The position numbers and the translations under genes are program-made. DNA of 22,663 nucleotides from CAZWVM01 sp964637705 (GTDB lineage Bacteria; UBA8481). The notes beneath the pieces are model-generated. The model searched no databases. It was not told where the DNA came from and saw only the letters and a program-made list of their open reading frames with translations. Shown here in pieces: positions 1 to 6,090 of this stretch. Numbering within the stretch: position 1 is the stretch's first letter; each line of letters starts with the position of its first letter. Location of the stretch: assembly GCA_964637705.1 (NCBI GenBank), contig CAZWVM010000037.1, positions 1 through 22,663 of the forward strand. The letters are read 5' to 3'.

Positions 1-326
1 TCCTGCAATTGGCGCGCGATAAGATCGATTCCAAGGCCCCAGTTCGGATCCCGGCGGTCGTGGGTGGCATCGAGCGCGAGTTCGAGATGGTCGACGACGG
101 GCAAGAGGTCCTCCAGGAGGGCGGAGGCGGCATACTGGCGGATCTCCTCGGCCTCCTTCAGCTTTCTCTTCCGGAAGTTCTCGAATTCGGCCTGCAGGCG
201 GAGATGACGGTCCTTCAGCTCCGCGCACTCGCGATTCGATTGCTCGAGCCGTTCCTCGAGCTCCGCCTGCGCGCCGGCGCCTCCGCCGCCGCGAGGCTCA
301 ACGATGACGGGTGTCGATTCCTTCAT
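1..326 (-). CDS. grpE: GrpE, nucleotide exchange factor of DnaK (5' part only)
   Basis: GrpE releases ADP from the cytoplasmic chaperone DnaK and so resets the Hsp70 cycle. About 108 N-terminal residues are present and the reading frame leaves the window at base 1. Seen: a short low-complexity head rich in Gly and Ala, then a long charged helix. That helix carries the family signature LQAEFENFRKR near residues 46-56, followed by LLEDLLPVVDHLELAL near residues 71-86. The ATG at 326 follows AAGGAG with good spacing, which fixes the start. No CIRCE inverted repeat (the HrcA operator) is visible upstream, and I do not see a convincing sigma-32 promoter. The usual partners hrcA, dnaK and dnaJ are not in the window; they may lie to the left. 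Identification rests on motif recognition and is firm. Confidence 0.93.
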   Translation of the reverse strand, partial: MKESTPVIVEPRGGGGAGAQAELEERLEQSNRECAELKDRHLRLQAEFENFRKRKLKEAEEIRQYAASALLEDLLPVVDHLELALDATHDRRDPNWGLGIDLIARQLQ

Positions 327-394
327 GATCTCGCTCCTTGATACTCAACCGGTCATACTAGCACAGGGGCGCCGGCGAGAAAACGACGAACGGT

Positions 395-409
395 CGGCTC
401 GAAGAGCCG
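395..409 (-). terminator. Short GC-rich hairpin after the TadG-like gene
   Basis: CGGCTC-GAA-GAGCCG forms a 6-bp stem just past the stop of the leftward gene that ends at 415. There is no immediate U-run, only TTTT about a dozen bases later, so it is a weak candidate terminator between this gene and grpE. Confidence 0.3.
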
Positions 410-414
410 GGGAA

Positions 415-1224
415 CTACCGGAAGGTGACCTCGGGCGTGCCGCCCCGCAAGAGCCCGAAGTTGTTCTCCTCGGGAAGGACCTTTTCGAGATTCCCGTCGA
501 TCTGGAGCCTCACGAATTGCCCCGCGATGCTACCGTTCTCGTTCATGCCCGTCACCTTCAGGGCGGCAAAACCCTTGATGGTGCCCCGGTGGTTCTCGAT
601 GTCGGAGAGGAGAGCCACGTAGACGGTCTGCGGTTTGCCGTAGTCGGCGAGTGACGGGAGGGATTCGAAGCGCGCCGCCGTGTTGGCCTTGAAGAGGTCG
701 GCCCCGGCCAGTTTCCAGGCGGGAAGGACGTAGTCGGGGAGATCGGTGTCGCCTGACGGGAAGACCACGACGTTCTGGCCGGTCTGGAAGCCGTCGTAGC
801 GGGGAATGGCGAAGGCGACCTCGGCGGCCTGCATCTGGTCGACCGGGCCGCCGCCCTTCAGCTTCACGTCGGCGACGCTCTCCGCCTGGAACTTCATCGT
901 GGTCGATCCGAAGATCCAGGCGGCATACGCGGTGGCCTCGGAGATGACCGAGACCGTCAGGGTGCGCCCGTCGGGCGATACCGTGACGCTGCCGGGCTTG
1001 GGCTCGATCCCCTCTTCCTTCAAGACGCCCAGGGCCGCGTCCATCGCCTCTCGCGGCTTGAAGGGGAGATGCTGCGCTCCCTGCTGGACCGCGCGGCGGA
1101 CGTCGCGCTCGAGGGCGAATCGGGAGGAGTAGGAGCGCCAGACGTCCCAGAAGAGACCGACCAGGAAAAGGGTGAAAAGAACCCCTCCGACGAACCAGGA
1201 CGCGCGAACTCGATTGGTGGCCAT
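415..1224 (-). CDS. TadG/TadE-like single-pass pilus-associated protein
   Basis: A 269-residue protein with one N-terminal membrane helix (about residues 8-28). The helix is followed by a stretch like that of TadE/TadG pseudopilins: an aromatic residue-rich FWDVWRSYSSRFALERDVRRA, then QGAQHLP. After it comes a periplasmic-type segment with VTVSPDGRTLTVSV near residues 78-92. TadE/G proteins are minor components of Flp/Tad pili that sit in the inner membrane and reach into the periplasm. The rest (about residues 110-269) I do not recognise. The ATG at 1224 was chosen over an in-frame ATG 24 bases upstream because GGAGG precedes it at a usable distance. It is divergent from the Flp-type pilin at 1458, which supports a pilus-related role. 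The family call is inference from topology and motif style; a simple membrane-anchored protein of unknown role is the alternative. Confidence 0.65.
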   Translation of the reverse strand: MATNRVRASWFVGGVLFTLFLVGLFWDVWRSYSSRFALERDVRRAVQQGAQHLPFKPREAMDAALGVLKEEGIEPKPGSVTVSPDGRTLTVSVISEATAYAAWIFGSTTMKFQAESVADVKLKGGGPVDQMQAAEVAFAIPRYDGFQTGQNVVVFPSGDTDLPDYVLPAWKLAGADLFKANTAARFESLPSLADYGKPQTVYVALLSDIENHRGTIKGFAALKVTGMNENGSIAGQFVRLQIDGNLEKVLPEENNFGLLRGGTPEVTFR

Positions 1225-1310
1225 CTTCCCGACTCCCTCCGCAGGCATCCCCCGCAGGATGATGACGCCAGTCTACGCCATCCGATCCGACCGCGCCATC
1301 GCTCTCTGGT

Positions 1311-1347
1311 GGGGAGCTGATTCCCCGATGCGGGGAACTTTCTCCCC
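1311..1347. promoter_or_regulatory. Two GGGGA-N6-TCCCC dyads, 21 bp apart (candidate activator sites)
   Basis: GGGGA at 1311-1315 and 1332-1336, and TCCCC at 1322-1326 and 1343-1347, form two identical dyads repeated with a 21-bp period, i.e. two helical turns. They lie about 107 and 86 bp upstream of the expected start of the sigma-54 promoter at 1400-1417. Bacterial enhancer-binding proteins usually bind at that distance and in such paired sites. The sequence pattern is seen; the function is inferred. The site also lies in the divergent region of the TadG-like gene and could serve both. Confidence 0.5.
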
Positions 1348-1399
1348 GGTCGGTCCAATTACGCACATCGTAACTCCAAAAAAAACAGATTTTTGAAGG

Positions 1400-1417
1400 C
1401 GGCACGCGGGTTGCTTT
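1400..1417 (+). promoter_or_regulatory. Sigma-54 (-24/-12) promoter of the pilin gene
   Basis: CGGCACGCGGGTTGCTTT matches the sigma-54 consensus TGGCACG-N4-TTGCW at all but the first base. The invariant GG (1401-1402) and GC (1413-1414) are separated by exactly 10 bp. Transcription would start near 1426, leaving a leader of about 32 bases before the pilin ATG. Type IV pilin genes are often sigma-54 dependent, so the location makes sense. An A-rich tract lies just upstream (1377-1385). Confidence 0.75.
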
Positions 1418-1457
1418 GGTAAGAGGCGGAAGGCGCGTCCTTCCAGGAGAGATAGCC

Positions 1458-2273
1458 ATGATTCACGACATGATGAGCAGGAAGCGGAACCGGGGCGTAA
1501 CGGCGGTCGAATACGGAATCATCATCAGTCTCCTGTCGGCCACGGCCTGGGCGGTCTTCGCCACGTGGAGGATCTGGGGCTGGGGCTATGACGACCTCGA
1601 CGACCAGACGGGGCGCGGCCAGATGGCGATCGCCGAGGCGACCGGCATCACCGAGGAGATGGAACTCGTCCGCGGCGACGGCGAGGATCCGGTCACGACG
1701 ACGACCGCGACGACCACGACGACCGTCCAGCCGGAACCCAGTTGGACCAACGACGGCGGCGAGTTCACGGTCGATAACGTGACGTCGCAGACCCGCGTCA
1801 GCGTCCGCTACATGGGCGCCAACGCCGGCCTCGCGCCCTGGTCCTCCTGCTGGATGCGGGTGCGCCACGCGGACGGCACCTTCGACGACGTGCAGTTGAC
1901 GACGACGAACGAGGGCGCGGCGCGAACCGTCGTCTCCGATTACCTGCTGGAGGAAGGCGACAAGATCTCCTTCTTCGAGAAGATCAAGCCGAAGCCGTGG
2001 AGCAACAGCTATTACAATTTCCAGAACGACCGCGGCCGGCTCACGGATCCGGGCACCGGAAACAACAACGACAAGTACTACAACGTCTTCTCCACCGAGA
2101 GCGACGGGCCCAACCAGGTGACGACGGTGACTCACTACGCCGAGGGCGCCGCGGGCAACATCTTCGGCCACGACGAGTATCACATCGGATTCGAGGACCT
2201 GGCCAGCGACTGGTCCGGATGCGACCGCGACTACAACGACGCCGAGATCCGCGTCTGCCTGGTGACGATCTGA
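1458..2273 (+). CDS. Flp-type prepilin with C-terminal DUF4114-like domain
   Basis: A 271-residue prepilin. Residues 1-13 form a basic leader ending RNRG. Cleavage after Gly13 gives VTAVEY, the Flp (type IVb) pattern with Glu at +5 and Tyr at +6, followed by a hydrophobic helix at about residues 20-36. TadV/FppA-type prepilin peptidases cut at this motif. Ordinary Flp pilins are only some 50-80 residues, so this is far larger. A Thr-rich linker (about 79-90, VTTTTATTTTTV) leads to an extracellular globular part. Its end, IGFEDLASDWSGCDRDYND (about 243-261), resembles DUF4114, a family with an acidic, probably cation-binding signature. The ATG at 1458 follows AGGAGAG. It has its own sigma-54 promoter and overlaps the next gene by one base (TGATG). 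The pilin N-terminus is clear; the DUF4114 call is from motif resemblance. No other tad machinery is in the window. Confidence 0.85.
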   Translation: MIHDMMSRKRNRGVTAVEYGIIISLLSATAWAVFATWRIWGWGYDDLDDQTGRGQMAIAEATGITEEMELVRGDGEDPVTTTTATTTTTVQPEPSWTNDGGEFTVDNVTSQTRVSVRYMGANAGLAPWSSCWMRVRHADGTFDDVQLTTTNEGAARTVVSDYLLEEGDKISFFEKIKPKPWSNSYYNFQNDRGRLTDPGTGNNNDKYYNVFSTESDGPNQVTTVTHYAEGAAGNIFGHDEYHIGFEDLASDWSGCDRDYNDAEIRVCLVTI

Positions 2274-3073
2274 TGAGCGAAGAGAGAGACGGGCGCCCCG
2301 AAGGGGCCGCCGAGGTTCTTCCACCGGCCGGGACGGCGGATGCCGCCGCCCCGGCCTCTCCGCGCCAGGGGATCCTGGTTCGCCGCCGCGCTCTCGTCGT
2401 CACGGCCTTCCTCATGCTCGCCCTGGCCTCCGTGGGTTACGCCTGGGACTGGTACCGGAGCCGGACGATGGAGGCCGAGGTCTCGCGATACATCACGGAC
2501 GCGGAGAACTGCTACTCTCACGGCGCGGTTCGAGAGGCCCGCACAACCTATTTCGCCTTGATCAAGCGCTTTCCGCACTCCCGACAGATGTCCAGGGTCT
2601 TCTTCAACCTGGGCGACATGTATCTGGAGACCTTCGGGAACCTGTCGGCCGCCCGCGACTTCTACCAGACCCAGATCCGCAATTACCCCTTCAGCTTCGT
2701 CACCTTCGACTCGATGAAACGCCTGGATTACGTCAACCGGATGAGCGACCTGGGGACAAGCTACGCGGAACTTCCCTACCGTGAGTTCGTGATGGCGCGA
2801 AGGATGATCTGGGGACCGGAGCAACCTCAACGGATTGCGCGCCTGAAACGGATCCTCGACGACTATCCCCAGAGCGCGGTCGTGCCGGAGGCTCTTCTCC
2901 TCCTGGGCGAGATCCACCTCGAGCGGTTTGATCGTCCATCGGAGGCGAAGGTCTATTACTCGATGTTGCGCGCGCGTTTCCCGGAGAGCGATTACCTGGC
3001 CCGGATTCCCCCGGAGTCCGAGCTGAACCGTCCCGACGGTTCGAGGCCTCAGGAGCCGGGGAAGGTCTCCTGA
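2273..3073 (+). CDS. Membrane-anchored tetratricopeptide-repeat protein
   Basis: A 266-residue protein. A Pro/Ala-rich cytoplasmic tail (1-33) is followed by RRR and a single membrane helix (about 39-58). The periplasmic-type part then carries TPR/BamD-like helical repeats: AENCYSHGAVREARTTYFAL (about 73-92), then FNLGDMYLETFGNLSAARDFY, and a C-terminal LLLGEIHLERFDRPSEAKVYY. Such repeats usually bind partner proteins, and YbgF/BamD/PilF-type TPR proteins help assemble envelope machines. Its ATG overlaps the pilin stop codon (TGATG), so translation is probably coupled and the pair shares the sigma-54 promoter. A role in assembling or exposing the pilin is inferred from this arrangement only. 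Its last 25 bases overlap the convergent gene ending at 3049. Confidence 0.8.
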   Translation: MSEERDGRPEGAAEVLPPAGTADAAAPASPRQGILVRRRALVVTAFLMLALASVGYAWDWYRSRTMEAEVSRYITDAENCYSHGAVREARTTYFALIKRFPHSRQMSRVFFNLGDMYLETFGNLSAARDFYQTQIRNYPFSFVTFDSMKRLDYVNRMSDLGTSYAELPYREFVMARRMIWGPEQPQRIARLKRILDDYPQSAVVPEALLLLGEIHLERFDRPSEAKVYYSMLRARFPESDYLARIPPESELNRPDGSRPQEPGKVS

Positions 3074-4686
3074 GGATTCTCCCGCCCGGGAAGATCCTCG
3101 TCCGAGGAGCGCAACGCGAAGGCGGCGGCGGCGGCGCAGCACGCGTAGACGAGCGCGGCGGCGTAGCGTGGACCTGGCGGAAGAATCTCCTGGAAGAAGA
3201 GGGCGAGCGTCATCGGCAGGAGAGAAACCACGAGGGCCTCCTTGAGGGCTCGTGACTGCGCCGTGAACGCGGCCGCGCAGGCGGCGGGACCGGCAAACCA
3301 CAGCGTCCAGACCGGAGGAGAGGCGTTCGGCAGGGCGGCCAGGAGCGCGACGGCCGCGGCGAGAAACGGGTTCCAGGCGCCCCGAAGGCCGTCGCCGGCA
3401 AGGGCGATACCGACGAGACCGAGAGCGAGGACGCGGGGTTCGCGCAGGCCGAACGTCAAGGAGGTGGACGAGGAGAGCAGGAGGATCGCGAGCAGGCTCG
3501 CGGACTTCCAGAGAATCTCTTCGCCGGATAGCCGTTCCCGGGCCGCCACGAGGATCGACGCCAGTCCGCAGGCGATGGCGAAGTCCGTCTCGAAGTCCGG
3601 GTAGAGGAGCAGGAAGGCCGCCGAGGCGATGGCGGCGGCGGCCAGTCGCGCGGTCGCTTCGGTCAATCCGGCGGCCAGGACGCGGAGCGCGGAGAGCAGG
3701 GCGGTGAAGCCGCCGAAGAGGAGGAGCAACCGGGCCGCGAACCGCGCGGCGCGCCCTCCGATGTCCGCCGCCGGGGTTCCCGCGTCCGGGTTCGCCGGCC
3801 GTCGGCCCACTCCGTGGCCCGCCGTTTTCAGGCGCTCGATCGCGGAGACGACATCGGCCTGCGGAATGACAATGGCGTTCGCTGTCAACGCCCCTGTTTC
3901 GGGCAGTCCGAAAACCGCCTCCTGCGCCCGGAACCACCCGGGATTCACGACGCCCTTCTCGAGAAAGACCTGTCCCGCCTCGATCTCCTCGTAGGCGATG
4001 CGCGCCGCCAGGTCGTTACGCACCAGGATCGCGGGCACGGGTCCCATGCCGGGCGCCACGTCCTCCGCCGATGAGAGCTCGAGGACCGGGAGAAGGCCGG
4101 CCGCGCGCAGGGTGTCGCGGTAGGTGCGGTCCAGTCCCGTGACGAGCGAGATGAGTTCGCTCTTGGAAACAAGCGCCTCGATGATGTAGTTGCCCGGCAC
4201 CTGCCCTCCGAAGTTGAGATCCTTGTCGGAGTAGGGCCGCACGCGGTTCGATCCCAGGCGCTCCTCCATCGTTGCGAGCAGGGTCTCGAAGATAATGAGC
4301 TGGTTCGTGAAGATGTAGGTTGCGTCCGGCCGTATCGGCCTGTCCTTGATCTGCTCCCACATGTAGATGTTGACGATCGACTCCATCTTGAAGATTCGCA
4401 GGATCTCCGCGCCCGTCGCGAGAGTCACGTCGCGCACGCTGTGGGCGCCGCCCAGGGTCGAAGGTTTCACGAGGATGCCCGTCACGCCGGAGCGGGCGAG
4501 AAAATCCAGGGCCGTCGAGTCCTGGACCAGTTCGGCGATCGAGGGAGGCGCGATGATCACGGCGACCTCGCTTCCCCCCCCCGCGGGCGGCGAGACGTGG
4601 AGAAACGAGAGAGCCAGGATCGATGCGGCCAGGAAAGCGCCATACAGGACGCGCTTCGTCGCGTTGACGGCCGGGACTCCGATCAC
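3049..4686 (-). CDS. Polytopic membrane protein, DUF5693-like architecture
   Basis: A 545-residue protein. An N-terminal membrane helix (about 12-30) is followed by an extracytoplasmic domain of roughly 280 residues that begins with a segment like LDFLARSGVTGILVKPSTL. The C-terminal half (about 320-530) is strongly hydrophobic with some eight predicted membrane helices separated by short Arg-containing loops. This order resembles the DUF5693 family of Firmicutes membrane proteins of unknown function, but I assign it only by architecture and the style of the GVT segment. The start is GTG at 4686, which overlaps the prfB stop as GTGA, so the gene is probably translationally coupled to prfB. Its end runs 25 bases into the convergent TPR gene. 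No catalytic motif is recognised, and a transport or polymer-export function would be a guess. Confidence 0.75.
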   Translation of the reverse strand: MIGVPAVNATKRVLYGAFLAASILALSFLHVSPPAGGGSEVAVIIAPPSIAELVQDSTALDFLARSGVTGILVKPSTLGGAHSVRDVTLATGAEILRIFKMESIVNIYMWEQIKDRPIRPDATYIFTNQLIIFETLLATMEERLGSNRVRPYSDKDLNFGGQVPGNYIIEALVSKSELISLVTGLDRTYRDTLRAAGLLPVLELSSAEDVAPGMGPVPAILVRNDLAARIAYEEIEAGQVFLEKGVVNPGWFRAQEAVFGLPETGALTANAIVIPQADVVSAIERLKTAGHGVGRRPANPDAGTPAADIGGRAARFAARLLLLFGGFTALLSALRVLAAGLTEATARLAAAAIASAAFLLLYPDFETDFAIACGLASILVAARERLSGEEILWKSASLLAILLLSSSTSLTFGLREPRVLALGLVGIALAGDGLRGAWNPFLAAAVALLAALPNASPPVWTLWFAGPAACAAAFTAQSRALKEALVVSLLPMTLALFFQEILPPGPRYAAALVYACCAAAAAFALRSSDEDLPGRENPQETFPGS

Positions 4687-5972
4687 GGCGACGGGGCCTG
4701 TTCCCCGGTCGCGCGTCCGGCGGCGGACCACTTGATGTAGGCGTCGATGAACTCGTCGAGTTCGCCGTCCAGGACGCCCTGGGCGTTGCCGACCTCCACG
4801 CCCGTCCTCAGGTCCTTCACCATCGTGTATGGCTGCAGCACGTAGGACCGGATCTGGCTGCCCCACGCGATCTCCTTCTTCGCCCCGCGCAGTTTATCGA
4901 GTTCCTTCTCCCGCTCCTCGAGCGAGCGCTCGTAGAGGCGCGAGCGGAGGATCTTCATGGCGGAGGAACGGTTCTTCAATTGCGACCGCTCGTTCTGGCA
5001 GGTGACCACGATGCCGGTGGGGAGGTGCGTGATCCGCACCGCGGAGTCCGTGACGTTGACGTGCTGTCCGCCCGCGCCCGAGGAACGGTAGGTGTCGATC
5101 TTCAGGTCGCTCTCCTGGATCACGACCTCCACGTCGTCCTCGATCTCCGGCATGACCTCGACCGAGACGAANNNNNNNNNNNNNNNNNNNNNNNNNNNNN
5201 NNNNNNNNNNNNNNNNNNNNNNNNNNNNNNNNNNNNNNNNNNNNNNNNNNNNNNNNNNNNNNNNNNNNNNNGGATCACGACCTCCACGTCGTCCTCGATC
5301 TCCGGCATGACCTCGACCGAGACGAAGGAGGTGTGGCGGCGGGCGTTGGAGTCGAAGGGGGAGATGCGCACGAGCCGGTGCACGCCGCGCTCGCTCTTGA
5401 GGCGCCCGTAGGCGTACGGACCGCGGACGATGAACGTGACGGACTTCAGGCCCGCCTCCTCGCCCATCAGCTTGTCCAGTTCCTCGACGGCGTAACCCGC
5501 GTCATCGCTCCAGCGCGAGTACATGCGGTAGAGCATCGCCGCCCAGTCGCAGCTCTCGGTGCCGCCCGCACCGGGGTGGATCGCGAGAATCGCGGCGGAC
5601 GCGTCGTGCTTGTCGGTGAAGGAGGCCTCCAGGATCGCCTTCTCGAGGGTGGGCTCGAGGGCGGCCGTTTCGCGGAGACACTCCGCGAGCGTTTCCTCGT
5701 CCTGTTCCTCGACGGCCAATTGGCCCAGGACGACCAGGTCCTCGACCTTGCGCTCGAGGTCGAGAAAGCGGTCGAGCGTGCCCCTGACGAGTGTCAGCTC
5801 CTTCATGAGCCGGCCCATCCTCGACTGGTCCTTCCAGACCTCGGGATTCTCGGACTGCCCCGTCAGCTGTTCGACCTGCCCCTTCAGTCGGGGCACGTCA
5901 AAGGCGATCCCTCAGTTCACTCAGCTGTTCCGAAAGAACGGTCACAGGTCGGATATCACCCGCATCCAGCAC
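4683..5972 (-). CDS. prfB: Peptide chain release factor 2 (programmed +1 frameshift; split by an assembly gap)
   Basis: RF2 terminates translation at UGA and UAA and triggers peptidyl-tRNA hydrolysis on the ribosome. Seen: the stop-codon recognition tripeptide SPF (in RISPFDSNARRH), the catalytic GGQ (in SSGAGGQHVN), and the N-terminal signature ENPEVW. Translation starts in one frame, meets TGA at 5898-5900 within CTT-TGA-C, and continues in the +1 frame as DVPRLKGQVEQL. The start is probably GTG at 5972, preceded by GGGGTG at 7 bases. That gives 24 codons before the shift and puts SPF at about 204-206 and GGQ at about 249-251, within one residue of E. coli RF2. A shorter GTG start at 5945 is possible but has no ribosome binding site. 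The N-run at 5172-5271 falls inside the gene; merging its 55-bp duplicated flanks restores one open frame of about 377 residues. It is therefore an intact gene, not a pseudogene. Confidence 0.93.
5117..5326. other. Assembly join: 100 N flanked by an identical 55-bp duplication
   Basis: Bases 5117-5171 and 5272-5326 are identical over 55 bp and bracket exactly 100 N. Two contigs ending in the same 55-mer were joined with a placeholder gap. Deleting one copy plus the N keeps prfB in frame (1062 bases from the shift site to the end of its stop codon), so the duplication is almost certainly artificial. Confidence 0.92.
5897..5912 (-). promoter_or_regulatory. prfB programmed +1 frameshift (recoding) site
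   Basis: On the minus strand the sequence reads AGG-GAT-CGC-CTT-TGA-C. An SD-like AGG lies two codons before CTT, in the same register as E. coli AGG-GGG-TAT-CTT-TGA-C. CTT is the slippery codon and TGA followed by C is the slow stop. When RF2 is scarce the ribosome slips by +1 and completes RF2, an autoregulatory loop known from many bacteria. Confidence 0.92.
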
Positions 5973-6025
5973 TCCAGAACACCCCGCTTTCGGTGGATTC
6001 GGCCAGTTTCAGGGCCGGAAGTCGA

Positions 6026-6054
6026 AGCATAGGAAGAATGGAGCTCAAGCGCAA
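6026..6054 (-). promoter_or_regulatory. Probable sigma-70 promoter of prfB
   Basis: On the minus strand TTGCGC (6054-6049) and TATGCT (6031-6026) are separated by 17 bp, with the expected start near 6019 and a leader of about 47 bases to the GTG at 5972. The match is moderate. Confidence 0.45.
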
Positions 6055-6090
6055 GGCGAATGAGCCGATAGGTTTGAAAGGAAACCGAAT

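Noticed and set aside
327..414. CIRCE or sigma-32 heat-shock control of grpE
   Set aside because: No TTAGCACTC/GAGTGCTAA dyad and no CTTGAAA...CCCCAT pair found upstream of the ATG at 326.
2231..3937. 568-codon open frame on the minus strand across the TPR gene and the membrane protein
   Set aside because: It is very rich in Arg, Gly and Pro, matches no family, and lies opposite or out of frame to two genes with clear membrane helices and repeats.
5172..5271. prfB as a pseudogene or two partial genes
   Set aside because: The break is an N-run with duplicated flanks; merging restores the frame, and the in-frame TGA at 5898-5900 is the programmed shift site.
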